Both the position numbers and the translations under genes were made by a program. The notes below the pieces were generated by a model, which saw only the letters and a list, made by a program, of their open reading frames with translations, was not told the DNA's origin and ran no database searches. Shown here one piece after another: positions 39,824 through 48,892 of a stretch of DNA of 64,000 nt (position 1 is the stretch's first letter; every line of letters begins with the position of its first letter). The DNA lies in assembly GCF_026626635.1 (NCBI RefSeq), contig NZ_JAPNKA010000001.1, positions 744,001 through 808,000 on the forward strand. The letters run 5' to 3'. This stretch comes from Archangium lansingense. Its GTDB lineage: Bacteria; Myxococcota; Myxococcia; Myxococcales; Myxococcaceae.

Positions 39824-40297
39824 TCAGGGCTTCTTGGAGTTCTTCTCAGCGCGGTGCAGGCGCTCGAGGCGCTCGGCGGGGTTGTCGTCGCCGAGCTTGC
39901 TGGAGACATAGGCGCTGGCGGAGGCGAGCTTGCGGCGGAAGTCGTCGGGGGGCTCGGGCTGGGAGCGGGGGAGGTTGAAGAAGTCAGTGCCCACCTGGAG
40001 GAGCGTGCGGGCCATGGCCTGGTCATCCTCGGAGGCGTGGGGGTAGAGGAACGAGGCGACGCGACCGTGACCATGGGCGGCGGCCTTGATGAGGGCGGAC
40101 TCGCTCATGCGATCGGAGAGGGAGGGGTCGGCACCGGCGGCGAGCAGGGTGCGGACGAGCGCCTCGTGACCCATCTCCGCGGCGATGATGAGAGGGGTAC
40201 GGCCATCGGAGTCGAAGGGATTGGGGTCGGCGCCACCGGCGAGCAGCGCTTCCACGCGGGCCAGGTCACCGGCCGCCACGGCATCGAAGAGGGACAT
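39824..40297 (-). CDS. Small ankyrin-repeat protein
   Basis: A 157-residue cytoplasmic protein with about three ankyrin repeats: LFDAVAAGDLARVEALLAGG, then DGRTPLIIAAEMGHEALVRT, then SESALIKAAAHGHGRVASFL. It ends in a charged helical tail. It probably mediates a protein-protein contact; no partner is evident. A dispersed palindromic repeat lies just upstream at 40356-40388. Confidence 0.9.
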   Translation of the reverse strand: MSLFDAVAAGDLARVEALLAGGADPNPFDSDGRTPLIIAAEMGHEALVRTLLAAGADPSLSDRMSESALIKAAAHGHGRVASFLYPHASEDDQAMARTLLQVGTDFFNLPRSQPEPPDDFRRKLASASAYVSSKLGDDNPAERLERLHRAEKNSKKP

Positions 40298-40355
40298 GGA
40301 GAGAGCATGGCGCGTTCCCCCTGCCCACGCCACCGTGGCCGCCCGCTCCCTCTCT

Positions 40356-40388
40356 CCCTCTCCCTCTGGGAGAGGGTCGGGGTGAGGG
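40356..40388 (+). repeat. Dispersed palindromic repeat, copy A
   Basis: CCCTCTCCCTCTGGGAGAGG followed by GTCGGGGTGAGGG. The first 21 bases can form a hairpin. Closely related copies occur at 54408-54440 and, inverted, at 57051-57083, all intergenic. Confidence 0.85.
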
Positions 40389-40413
40389 TATCTGCCCCAG
40401 AGTTCCCTCCGTG

Positions 40414-41841
40414 TTACCGCCCGGGGTTTCTCGGGCGCCCGTTGAGAGTCCCCCCTGCGGGAGCGACGTTGCCGGAGGGCTTCTGGGAGGCGTCTACCTT
40501 GAGGTCGGCGAACTTCCCCTCGCGCTCGAGGCGGAAGATGTCCTCATCGGTGACGAACTCCTGCTTCAGCAACTCGCGGGCGCGTTTGACCTTGGCGAGC
40601 AGGACAGGGTTGGTGATGGGGCTGCTGTTCTCCTTGGTGGGCCGGGGAGGCGGGCGCATGACGGAGAAGGTGCCGCGAGCGGGATGGCCGTCGGCGCTGA
40701 GGCCCTCCAGGGCGTAAGTCATCGCGAAGATGTCGGGCTCGGCCTTGGTGTCGAAAGTCACCTTCACCTCGGTGCCCTTGCCTTCTGGAACCTCGCTCAC
40801 GGGGAGGGAAGCCACGTCCGCCTGCTCGGGAGGAGGAGGGCCCTCGTCGCTGCCGCGGAAGGAGCGGATGACCTTCACCTGGGTGATTCGCACGGGTCCG
40901 CGGAAGCGGTGGTAGAGGCGGAAGGTCTGCCGCACCACGCCGTCCGGGTCGAGCACGGGGAAGCGGGGCGTGCCCACTGCGAGCAGGGTGACGATGCCCT
41001 TCTTGTCGAAGTTCTCGAAGGAGGTGTTGAGCACCTGGAGCGAGGAGCGGCCGGTCTCCTTGCGGCCGGAGGCGTCGAAGGCGTCCACGCGGATGAGGTG
41101 CTGGGTGTACATGCCGCTGGCGCCCGTGCTGCTCAGCATGGAGTGCGAGACGATGGGGCCGGAAGTCGTCACGGGGGCTTCGTCGTCGAAGGTCCACACG
41201 TAGCGCACGGGGACGAAGGGCTTGGGAGCGGGCTGTCCGGACCGAGCGGGCCGCTCCATCAGCTTGGCGAAGAACTCGAAGTCGTCCTCGGAGTTGGGCT
41301 GCCGCCGCGACATCACATGGATGAGCCGCTCGGGCTCGCACTCCTTCACCTTGAAAGGAGGGATGGGGACGGTGACGGCGACGTTGTTCTTGGTGAAGAC
41401 GGTGACGCGCGGAATCTCGAACGAGCCGTCCGCGTCGTTGCGCCAGACGCGGATGGGGACGCGCTGGCCGGTGCCGTCGCCCACGGTGTAGTGCAGGTAC
41501 GCGTCGTTGCCATCCGGGGTGTGGGCGCGCACGGAGATGAGGTTGTCCTCACCCGAGCACACCTCCTGTTTCTCCACGAGCACCTCATCCACGATGGGTG
41601 GCGCGGGCTCGGCGGTGGTGGGCGGCTCGGCCTCGGGAGACTTCGGCGCGGCGGCGAGCGCGGGGGAGGGCGCTTCCTCCTGTGCGGCAGGCGTACGCGT
41701 CTGGGCCTGGCTCGCGGGGGCCTCCGGTGCTGACTGTTGCTGGGAGAGGAGCCAACCCACCACACCCCCGAGGGCGAGGAGTGCGAGCAGCAGCACCCAT
41801 CGCCAGGGCCGCTGGGAACGGTTCTCGGGGGTCGAGCTCAT
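40414..41841 (-). CDS. Membrane-anchored protein with a long periplasmic domain, unknown function
   Basis: A 475-residue protein with one N-terminal transmembrane segment (RPWRWVLLLALLALGGVVGW, residues 12-31), a Pro/Ala/Glu linker (35-85) and a beta-rich periplasmic region with Ig-like signatures (RYVWTFDDEAPVTTSGP). It resembles myxobacterial envelope proteins of unknown role. It is preceded, 42 bp away on the same strand, by a secreted-protein gene that may share its transcript. Confidence 0.85.
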   Translation of the reverse strand: MSSTPENRSQRPWRWVLLLALLALGGVVGWLLSQQQSAPEAPASQAQTRTPAAQEEAPSPALAAAPKSPEAEPPTTAEPAPPIVDEVLVEKQEVCSGEDNLISVRAHTPDGNDAYLHYTVGDGTGQRVPIRVWRNDADGSFEIPRVTVFTKNNVAVTVPIPPFKVKECEPERLIHVMSRRQPNSEDDFEFFAKLMERPARSGQPAPKPFVPVRYVWTFDDEAPVTTSGPIVSHSMLSSTGASGMYTQHLIRVDAFDASGRKETGRSSLQVLNTSFENFDKKGIVTLLAVGTPRFPVLDPDGVVRQTFRLYHRFRGPVRITQVKVIRSFRGSDEGPPPPEQADVASLPVSEVPEGKGTEVKVTFDTKAEPDIFAMTYALEGLSADGHPARGTFSVMRPPPRPTKENSSPITNPVLLAKVKRARELLKQEFVTDEDIFRLEREGKFADLKVDASQKPSGNVAPAGGTLNGRPRNPGR

Positions 41842-41883
41842 CGAGGGGGGGCTCCTCTCCAGGTGGAGGTGATGCGGGAGGGT

Positions 41884-42909
41884 TTACTGCCAGCAGCCGT
41901 AGACGTTGCCGCCCGAGTTCCACTGAACCTGGTGCGAGTAGTCCGGGCCCCAGATGGTGTTGTTGATGGGGTGGACGCCCCAGCCTCCGACGCGGTCCGG
42001 GCTGATGGAGGCGGCGGTGGCGTTGGGATCATCGCGCACGCTCTTCCAGTAGCGGCCATCGGCGGTGTCGCACATGTTGGCGGACATGCAGTTGGCCACC
42101 TGGTTGCCGGCGTTGCCGCACACGTTGGAGAAGGGGCAGGCCACGGTGAGCGCCGCGTTGACGAACCAGCCCAGCGACGCTTTGCACTCGTTGTAGACGC
42201 CCGTGTAGAGCGAGTTGGAGGCGTTGGCGATCTGCGCGTGCGAGTAGTAGTGCGGCGTCACCACACCCCGGCCCGCGTAGTTGTGCGCATAGGCCATGAA
42301 GGTGGAGCACACCATGCCGCCGTTCACCGCATCGCCGGGAATCTGGTGGGTGGACTGCAAGTCCCGGTACTGGAAGAGCGAGTAGTTGACGCGGGCGCCG
42401 TTGCGCACCGGCCGGTCGAGGTACTGGCCGGAGTCGTGCTTGGAGACGTCGGTGACGTACGCGTGGTTGTACCAGATGGAGTCGCCAATCAGCGCCGCCT
42501 GGGTGGGGTCTCCCTGCTGCCAGCCCATCCACTCGGGGCCAGTGCCATCGCCGTACAGCGACATGTAGATGCCGCCCTGGTTGATCTGCTCCAGGCCCGG
42601 GTAGCCGTAGCGCAGATCGAAACCGTTGATGGGCTTGCTACACACGCCGGGCCAGTCGGTCTGGGTGGGGGTGGCCAGGGTGGCATGCGAGACGGTGGAG
42701 CCGGGGCCATGCGAGAGCATCGAGTGTGTGCGGTACTCACCCACGGCATCCAACACATCGCGGATGGGGCCATTGCTGCGGTCGAACACCACGGCGCCGT
42801 TGGGCGCGTTCCAACCGGCGGACGTCGAGCCACACTCCCCCTCGGCATGGGCGGCTCCCGCCAGCACCAGCGCGGACACTGCGACACTCCCTACGAGCAG
42901 ACGACGCAT
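41884..42909 (-). CDS. Secreted protein with possible NlpC/P60-like (YiiX/DUF830) fold
   Basis: A 341-residue exported protein with signal peptide MRRLLVGSVAVSALVLAGAA, cut at AHA. The order GAVVFDRSNGPI, then HSMLSHGPG (His) and a later GGMVCSTFMAYAH (Cys) resembles permuted papain-like NlpC/P60 enzymes, in which a conserved Cys-Ser and His form the active site. A peptidoglycan- or lipid-amide hydrolase role is therefore possible but unproven. The C-terminal region has several Cys and Trp residues. GGGAGG lies 7 nt before the ATG. Confidence 0.8.
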   Translation of the reverse strand: MRRLLVGSVAVSALVLAGAAHAEGECGSTSAGWNAPNGAVVFDRSNGPIRDVLDAVGEYRTHSMLSHGPGSTVSHATLATPTQTDWPGVCSKPINGFDLRYGYPGLEQINQGGIYMSLYGDGTGPEWMGWQQGDPTQAALIGDSIWYNHAYVTDVSKHDSGQYLDRPVRNGARVNYSLFQYRDLQSTHQIPGDAVNGGMVCSTFMAYAHNYAGRGVVTPHYYSHAQIANASNSLYTGVYNECKASLGWFVNAALTVACPFSNVCGNAGNQVANCMSANMCDTADGRYWKSVRDDPNATAASISPDRVGGWGVHPINNTIWGPDYSHQVQWNSGGNVYGCWQ

Positions 42910-43208
42910 CACGACACCTCCCGGGATACGGGATGGGGCTCGGTGGGCGGTCCGGCTCCTCGAATCACTCCACCCAGGCGGCGATAGGGTGCCGGCCACA
43001 CGAGCGACGGAACGGTACCTGGGGATTCGGTCTTTCTACTCCGCCCGATGCGTAATGGCCAGGGAGCGACGGAAGAATTCCTTGACAAGGGATTGAAAGT
43101 CATTTCGCCCTTGCCAAAGAGCGTGCGGTACCCGACACCCGAAGCCAGCTCGGACAGCGGGCAAGAGAGCGAGCCCTCTTCTCCTTCTCCCCCCGTTCTC
43201 GCCTCGTG

Positions 43209-45338
43209 TTACCCGGCCTGGGCTTCCACTTGGGGAAGCAGCGGCAGCACGAGCCGGAAGGTGGTGCCGCCGCCGGGGGGCGACTCGATGAGGATGTGGC
43301 CGCCGTGGGCATCCAGGGTGCGCTGGACGATGGCGAGCCCCAGGCCGGTGCCGGTGGCCTTGGTGGTGAAGAAGGGTTTGAAGAGGCGCTCGCGCAGCTC
43401 GGGGGGGATGCCGGAGCCGGTGTCGGTGAACTCCACGATGGCGCCGGGGGACTCGGAGCAGCGGTGCGCGGTGACGCGCAGCGTGCCGCCCTGAGGCATG
43501 GCCTGCACCGCGTTGAGGGCGAGGTTGAGGAAGGCCTGGCGCATCATCCGCTCGTCCACGGGAACGGGCGGCACGTCCGGCTGCAGGGCCCACTCCACGC
43601 GGATGCGAGACTGGCCGCTCGTCGCGGTGCGCACAGCCTCCTCGAGCAGGCGCGACAGCGGGACAGGGTAGAGCTCGGGCGCCGGGGGACGCGCGAAGTC
43701 GAGCAGATCATCCACCAGCCGGTTGAGACGGTTGGCCTCCTCCTCGAGGATGGTGACGAGGGTATTGGAGGGCGCGGCGGGCTCGACGAAGCGGCGCAGG
43801 GTGGCCAGGGCGTTGAAGATGGCGCCCAGGGGGTTGCGCACCTCGTGAGCCACCACGGCGGACAGCTCGCCGAGCGCGGCCAGCCGCTCGTGCTCTACCA
43901 GTTGCCGCTGGGCGTGCTTGAGCTCCGCGTGGATGCGGGCGAGCTCCTCGGCGCGCCCGCGCACCTGCTGGAGGAGCCGGTGGGACTCGATGGCGGCGGC
44001 GAAGTGCGAGCCCATGGCCTGGAGCGTCTCCTGCTCCATGAGGGACAGGAGGCGGTGCTGGGAGAAGGTGATGGCGAGCGTGCCCACCATGCGCGAGCGC
44101 ACCTGCAGGGGCACCATGGCCACGGTGGCGCGGCCATGACGCCGCAAGTGCTCGCGCATGGGCTCGGAGAAGTCATCCGCCTGCAGCACCATGGGCATGC
44201 CCAGCTCGATGACCTTGCCGGACATGGTGCCGCGCATGGGCAGCCGGCGGAAGGGCTGCACCGACTCCTCGGTGGCTCCCTGGGACCAGACGAGCTCCAG
44301 CTCGTCGCCCTTTTCGTTGCGCAGCAGCACGAGCACCGTGGTGCAGTGCAGCAGCCCGATGATCTCCTCGGTGCCCGGCCCGAAGAAGGCGCGCGGCTCC
44401 GCGGCGGTGGCGGCCACCGCGGCCAGGCAGTTGAGCGCGGTGAGCGCGGTGTTGTGCGTGGACAGGCGGGAGATGGTGCGTGCGGCCTCCAGGGCGGCGG
44501 ACACCTGCGCGGCGAAGAGGTGCAGTGAGGGCAGCTCCTCCTCGCTCAGCCAGTCCGCGGCCAGCGCCAGCAGGGCCCGGGGCCTGCCCTCCTGGTCGAT
44601 GCGGACGCAGACGGCACGCAGGGGCCCCACGCGCCGCAGGTGGGTGCGCACCGGCTCGGCCCAGTCCGGGCCCACGAACTGGGCCGTCTCCCAAGCGAAG
44701 TCCTCGCCGTGGGCGGAGCCTTCCGTCCAGGCCTGCCGCAGCATGGGAGTCCAGGTGCCCGGCACATCCACCAGGTGCTGGCCGGTGAGGCGCGCCTCGC
44801 CCGCGGCGGTGCCGGTGGCCACGAAGGCATGGCCCAGCCACACCCGCTCTCCGTCCGGCACGAGGTAGCCATAGGACAGCTCCAGCTCGGCCAGGCCCTC
44901 GAAGACGCGGCGCAGCACCTCCTCCTCGTCATGGAGGCCAGGCAGCGACGCGCCGAGCGAGGCCACTCGCTGGAGGATCTGGCGGTGCACCACGCGGCCG
45001 GAGCGGTCGCGGATCATCACCCACGTCTCCGGCTCTTTCATGGAGATGGACAGCTCCACGCGTCGCTCGCCCCGGGAGGAGCGGATGACCGTTTCGTACG
45101 TGTCCGGGACGGGCTCACCTCGCAGCCGGCGCGCATGCCGCTCGGCGAGGAAGGGCTGCTGTTGCGGGGAGAAGAGCTCGAAGAGCCTGCCGACTACCTC
45201 TTCACGGGGAAAGCCGAGCAACTCGAGCAGCGCCGTGTTGGCGTAGACGATGCGGCTGTCACGGACGACGGCCAGGGCGAATGGCAGCGTCTCCAAGTGC
45301 TGGTACGGGGCCCCCCCCGCTCCGTCGGGCGTCGTCAC
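43209..45338 (-). CDS. PAS-GAF sensor histidine kinase
   Basis: A soluble 709-residue two-component kinase. An N-terminal PAS domain (about 15-120; IVYANTALLELLGFPREEVV) precedes two GAF-like domains (about 130-290 and 310-470), a HisKA domain with VVAHEVRNPLGAIFN near residue 500, and an HATPase domain with N-box NLALNAVQAMPQGG, DTGSGIPPELRERLF and TGTGLGLAIV. No transmembrane segment is visible, so it senses cytoplasmic cues. No response-regulator gene is adjacent. Confidence 0.95.
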   Translation of the reverse strand: MTTPDGAGGAPYQHLETLPFALAVVRDSRIVYANTALLELLGFPREEVVGRLFELFSPQQQPFLAERHARRLRGEPVPDTYETVIRSSRGERRVELSISMKEPETWVMIRDRSGRVVHRQILQRVASLGASLPGLHDEEEVLRRVFEGLAELELSYGYLVPDGERVWLGHAFVATGTAAGEARLTGQHLVDVPGTWTPMLRQAWTEGSAHGEDFAWETAQFVGPDWAEPVRTHLRRVGPLRAVCVRIDQEGRPRALLALAADWLSEEELPSLHLFAAQVSAALEAARTISRLSTHNTALTALNCLAAVAATAAEPRAFFGPGTEEIIGLLHCTTVLVLLRNEKGDELELVWSQGATEESVQPFRRLPMRGTMSGKVIELGMPMVLQADDFSEPMREHLRRHGRATVAMVPLQVRSRMVGTLAITFSQHRLLSLMEQETLQAMGSHFAAAIESHRLLQQVRGRAEELARIHAELKHAQRQLVEHERLAALGELSAVVAHEVRNPLGAIFNALATLRRFVEPAAPSNTLVTILEEEANRLNRLVDDLLDFARPPAPELYPVPLSRLLEEAVRTATSGQSRIRVEWALQPDVPPVPVDERMMRQAFLNLALNAVQAMPQGGTLRVTAHRCSESPGAIVEFTDTGSGIPPELRERLFKPFFTTKATGTGLGLAIVQRTLDAHGGHILIESPPGGGTTFRLVLPLLPQVEAQAG

Positions 45339-45377
45339 GGGGGTCTACGATGGCATTGCGGACCGGTTGGGGGGAAG

Positions 45378-45402
45378 CAGGCCCGGGTGTTTTCCGGGCC
45401 TG
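45378..45402. terminator. 9-bp perfect hairpin between the sensor kinase and PEBP genes
   Basis: CAGGCCCGG and CCGGGCCTG close a GTGTTTT loop in the 73-bp gap. It may mark the 3' end of the PEBP transcript, but no U-tract follows the stem on the minus strand. Confidence 0.45.
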
Positions 45403-45411
45403 GCTGGCGCG

Positions 45412-45906
45412 TCAGTGCTGGGGGTGATGGACCTTCTCGTAGGTGCCGATCAGCTCCGTCTGGGCGAGGATGTGGCCCTCCATGGCGCGCTCGAGCTGCT
45501 TCCAGGTGGCGTGCCCCATGTCTGGCAGCACGGTGTCCAGAGCGAAGACACGGTAGAAGTAGCGGTGGCGGCCGACGGGAGGACACGGGCCGCCGTAGCC
45601 CATCCGCTTCCAGTCGTTGAGGGCCTCTCGAGCGCCTGCGGGGAGGCTCTCCGGCAGCATGGACTCGGGGATGTCATGGATGTTGGGCGGCAGGTTGTAG
45701 AGCACCCAGTGCGTCCAGGTGGTCCGAGGGTTGGCCGGATCCGGTGCATCGGGGTCCTGCATCACGAGCGCGAAGCTGCGCGTACCCGGAGGCTCGCCTT
45801 CCCAGTGAAGGGGTGGGGGAAGGTCATCTCCCTCGCAGGTATAGGCGACGGGAATAGGTGTTCCCTCCTGGAAGCGGGGTGAGGTGAGTTGGAATGGAAC
45901 GGGCAT
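45412..45906 (-). CDS. YbhB/YbcL-type PEBP (Raf kinase inhibitor-like) protein
   Basis: A 164-residue cytoplasmic member of the phosphatidylethanolamine-binding family. Family motifs are VAYTCEGDDLPPPLHW, LVMQDPDAP and THWVLYNLPPN, then YGGPCPPVGRHRYFYRVFAL. Function in bacteria is poorly defined; ligand binding or modulation of signalling is assumed. GGAGGAG sits 6 nt before the chosen ATG; the longer frame to 46008 lacks support. Confidence 0.94.
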   Translation of the reverse strand: MPVPFQLTSPRFQEGTPIPVAYTCEGDDLPPPLHWEGEPPGTRSFALVMQDPDAPDPANPRTTWTHWVLYNLPPNIHDIPESMLPESLPAGAREALNDWKRMGYGGPCPPVGRHRYFYRVFALDTVLPDMGHATWKQLERAMEGHILAQTELIGTYEKVHHPQH

Positions 45907-46073
45907 GCCGTGCTCCTCCGGCTCTGGGCTAGCGGTCCATGGTGCAAGCTGGGAACGGGGGAACCTCTTGGCGAGGAGGGCCCGGCGGGCGGGTACGGTG
46001 CCACTCATCCCCCGGGGCGCTGCGCTGGCCGTCTCCCCTGGAAGACCCCGAGCGCGCGTGTGAGCTTTGCCTC

Positions 46074-46862
46074 ATGAGTCGGAATGTGAAGTTGGAGGAG
46101 CAAGTAGCGACCGCGCTGGAGGCCACTCCCGGGCAAATGCCCTTCCTGCCGGAGCTGCTGGCGGACCTGGACGAGCTGGGGACTGACGTGAACGACATCC
46201 TCGAGTTGTTGGAGCCCCAGGGATTGCCCGCGGGGGCGCGCGTGCTCGACCTGGGGTTCGGCAAGGGGACGGTGGGGATGGCGCTTGCCCGGGAGTTTGG
46301 TGTGCGGGTGCTGGGGGTGGATGGCTTCGCCCCATTCGTGGAGGAGGCGAGGAAGCGCGCGGTGGAGCGAGGGCTGTCGGAGCTGTGCGAGCTCCGCCAG
46401 GGAGACCTGCGCGATGCGGTGCAGGAGTTGAGCGGGATGGACGTGGTGATGCTGCTCGCCGTGGGGCCCGTGCTGGGGAACGCGGCGGAGACGGTGGGGG
46501 CGCTCCGGCGCTGCGTGCGGCCCGGTGGGTACATCCTCATCAACGACGGTTACGTGGCCGAGGGCGTGGCGGTGGACTCCTCGCCGGACTTGGAGGACTA
46601 CGCGCACCTGGAGGAGACCCGGCGCCGGCTGCAGTCACATGGGGACCGGCTGGTGCGCGAGCTCCTGCCTTCCACGGAGGAGACGGACGCCTATAACGCG
46701 AGCAACACCGAGGCCATCCGCCGCCGGGCCGAGGCGATCGCCGCGCGCTACCCCGAGGCGGCAGCGCTGGTGCGTGAGTTCGTCGCGGAGCAGGAGCGCC
46801 AGAGCGAGTTGCTCACGACGGACCTGCTGGGTGCGCTCTGGCTGCTCCAGCGCGGCCCTTGA
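46074..46862 (+). CDS. Class I SAM-dependent methyltransferase
   Basis: A 262-residue methyltransferase with motif I VLDLGFGKGTVGMALAREFG, acidic motif II (VLGVDGFAPFVEEAR), motif III DLRDAVQELSGMDVVMLLAV and a post-motif RCVRPGGYILINDG. The N-terminal 50 residues are helical and acidic. The substrate is not evident. It is convergent with the CPBP protease gene 5 bp away. Confidence 0.9.
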   Translation: MSRNVKLEEQVATALEATPGQMPFLPELLADLDELGTDVNDILELLEPQGLPAGARVLDLGFGKGTVGMALAREFGVRVLGVDGFAPFVEEARKRAVERGLSELCELRQGDLRDAVQELSGMDVVMLLAVGPVLGNAAETVGALRRCVRPGGYILINDGYVAEGVAVDSSPDLEDYAHLEETRRRLQSHGDRLVRELLPSTEETDAYNASNTEAIRRRAEAIAARYPEAAALVREFVAEQERQSELLTTDLLGALWLLQRGP

Positions 46863-46867
46863 GTGGC

Positions 46868-47836
46868 CTACGCCTGGGCGGCGTGAGTGCCGTCGGGCGT
46901 GTCTCGGGGCTCATCGGGTAGGGGCACCGGGAGCTGTCGGGTGAGCACCAGCACGCCCACGAGCGCGGCGAGCAGCAGCCACCCGGGCCAGCCCGTGATG
47001 CCCACCAGGGCGGTGTCGGGCGGCTTGCCCTCGTAGCCGAGTACGAGGACGAGAGGGCCCAGCGCGTTGAGCGAGCCATGGGCGATGACAGCGGACCAGA
47101 TGCTGCCGGTGGCCAGCCGCATCCATCCGAAGAGGATGCCGAGCAGCACGCACACGACGGTGAAGAAGAGGATGCCGAGCACGGGGTACTGGGGGTAGTT
47201 GTGGCCGAGCAGGATGAGGGGCGCGTGCCACAGGCCCCAGATGACGCCGCTGAGCACGAGTGCGCGCCATTGGCCGAGCGGCAGCAACCGGGGGAGCAGG
47301 TAGCCGCGCCAGCCCCACTCCTCGCCGAAGATGACGGGAGCGTTGAGGAGGGGGCCCATCAGCATGCCCTGCACCACCTGGAGGGCGAGCAGGACACCAG
47401 GCTCGGCGAGCTTTCCGAGCTTCGCCACGGTCTCGGGAGGCAACTGCGCGAGCAGGGCGCGCACGCCGGAGAGCCCGGTGAGGTCCATCTGCTGGGGGTA
47501 GATGAGGGCGGAGAGGAACAGGGCCCCGAGCACCACCGCTGGAGTGCCCAACCACGCCAGCAGGAAGAAGCGCAGCCAGCGTTGGCCGAGTCCCAGTCCC
47601 GTGTCCCGCTTGAGGGAGGGGAGGGGGGACAGCTTGCGGGCGACGACGAAGGTGGCCACGGTGGGGCCGAACATGGACAGGGCGGCGATGGCCCGGAACG
47701 CGAGGGGTGACTTCCCCGGCTCGGTGCCGAGACTCAGCACGATGCCGAGGACGCACAGCCAGGAGAAGCCGTAGGCGATGGCCACGAAGGCGGCGACGCC
47801 GCGAGTATCGACGCGGGAGGCGGGGGAGGTGTGCAT
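46868..47836 (-). CDS. CPBP-family intramembrane metalloprotease
   Basis: An inner-membrane protein of 322 residues with about eight hydrophobic segments and the CPBP/Abi motifs: EEWGWRGYLLPRL (EExxxR), WGLWHAPLILLGH (second His motif) and IAHGSLNALG (HxxxN). These are the zinc/catalytic residues of CAAX-protease and bacteriocin-processing relatives. The substrate is unknown. The ATG at 47836 follows the usual short N-terminus; an in-frame ATG at 47878 is possible. It is divergent from the secreted-protein gene at 47943. Confidence 0.92.
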   Translation of the reverse strand: MHTSPASRVDTRGVAAFVAIAYGFSWLCVLGIVLSLGTEPGKSPLAFRAIAALSMFGPTVATFVVARKLSPLPSLKRDTGLGLGQRWLRFFLLAWLGTPAVVLGALFLSALIYPQQMDLTGLSGVRALLAQLPPETVAKLGKLAEPGVLLALQVVQGMLMGPLLNAPVIFGEEWGWRGYLLPRLLPLGQWRALVLSGVIWGLWHAPLILLGHNYPQYPVLGILFFTVVCVLLGILFGWMRLATGSIWSAVIAHGSLNALGPLVLVLGYEGKPPDTALVGITGWPGWLLLAALVGVLVLTRQLPVPLPDEPRDTPDGTHAAQA

Positions 47837-47942
47837 GACGTGGGCTCCGTAGATATCGAAGCACAGCCCCTCCATCACCTCTCTCAGGGGATCTCGCCTC
47901 CAAGTGGGACCCCTCCAGTCACCTGCGCTACAGTGGCGCGCC

Positions 47943-48887
47943 GTGAAGCGGATCCTCTTCCTGTTCCTCCTCGTTTCCCTGCCCGCGGCGGCGGCGGAGC
48001 GGCTCGCGGTGCGGCTGCAGCATGGGGGCATGCTCGGTGCATCCGAGTCGCAGCGCGTGCTCGGCCTGACGGAGGAGCTCGCCCGCGAGCTGACGGGCCT
48101 CGAGCTCACCCAGGCGCCGGAGGGGCTGCTGTCGGGGCGCTGCGGTGCGCAGGACGCATGCCTGCGCGCGGTGGCGGCCGAGGTGAAGACGGAGCACGTG
48201 CTGGTGCTGGGGGTGGTACCCAAGCGTCAGGGCACGATGGACGTGGACGTGGCCTGGGTGGATACGGTGCGTGGAGGGGTGTCTCGACGCTCGGTGGGAG
48301 GCGTCCCGCCGGCGGCGTTCGCGAAGGAGCTGCGGCCGGCGGTGGCGGCGCTGGTGCCGGCCTTCGCGCGCAAAGGCTGGGGTGGCGTGGTGGCGCCGGG
48401 GACGGCCCGGCTGCGCGTGGACGGCCGGATGACCGAGCCGGGTGAGGTGGTTGCGCTGACGGCGGGGCCTCACGAGGTGGACCTGCTGCTGCCCTCGGGC
48501 GAGGCGTCCCTCGCCCGCGAGCGGATTGCCGAGGGCGTGCGCCTGCGGCTGGAGCTCCGGCCGGACTTCGTGCCCCAGGCGGGTGAGTCCCGGGCACCGA
48601 GGGGGAAGGGACTGCGCACGGCCTCCTACGTCACCTTCAGCGTGGGGGCGCTGGCGATCGCGGGCTCGCTGGTGGCGGGCGGGCTGTCCCGTGGAGCGCT
48701 GCGCGGGGTAGAGCCTTGCGTGGGGGCCCAGCGCGACTGCACCTCCTTTTCCTCGGCGAGCCCCGTCTATGAGCGGGCGGGCCGCTATGCGCGCACGGGC
48801 AACGTGCTGCTTGGTGCGGGCGTGGGCCTGGCCACGGTGGGCGCCGGCCTCTTCGTCTTCGATCTCCTCTCCTCCCCGTCCGAGTAG
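47943..48887 (+). CDS. Secreted or periplasmic protein with C-terminal membrane hairpin, unknown
   Basis: A 314-residue protein that probably starts at GTG 47943, giving signal peptide VKRILFLFLLVSLPAAAAE. Residues 20-130 read as an alpha/beta domain (HVLVLGVVPKRQGTMDVDVA), 140-215 as a PEGA-like beta sandwich (VRLRLELRPD), and the last 100 residues contain two hydrophobic segments (TASYVTFSVGALAIAGSLVA; NVLLGAGVGLATVGAGLFVF). This order is common in myxobacterial PEGA-domain envelope proteins. It is followed 5 bp later by the MopE-like gene, so an operon is likely. Confidence 0.78.
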   Translation: MKRILFLFLLVSLPAAAAERLAVRLQHGGMLGASESQRVLGLTEELARELTGLELTQAPEGLLSGRCGAQDACLRAVAAEVKTEHVLVLGVVPKRQGTMDVDVAWVDTVRGGVSRRSVGGVPPAAFAKELRPAVAALVPAFARKGWGGVVAPGTARLRVDGRMTEPGEVVALTAGPHEVDLLLPSGEASLARERIAEGVRLRLELRPDFVPQAGESRAPRGKGLRTASYVTFSVGALAIAGSLVAGGLSRGALRGVEPCVGAQRDCTSFSSASPVYERAGRYARTGNVLLGAGVGLATVGAGLFVFDLLSSPSE

Positions 48888-48892
48888 GGCCC

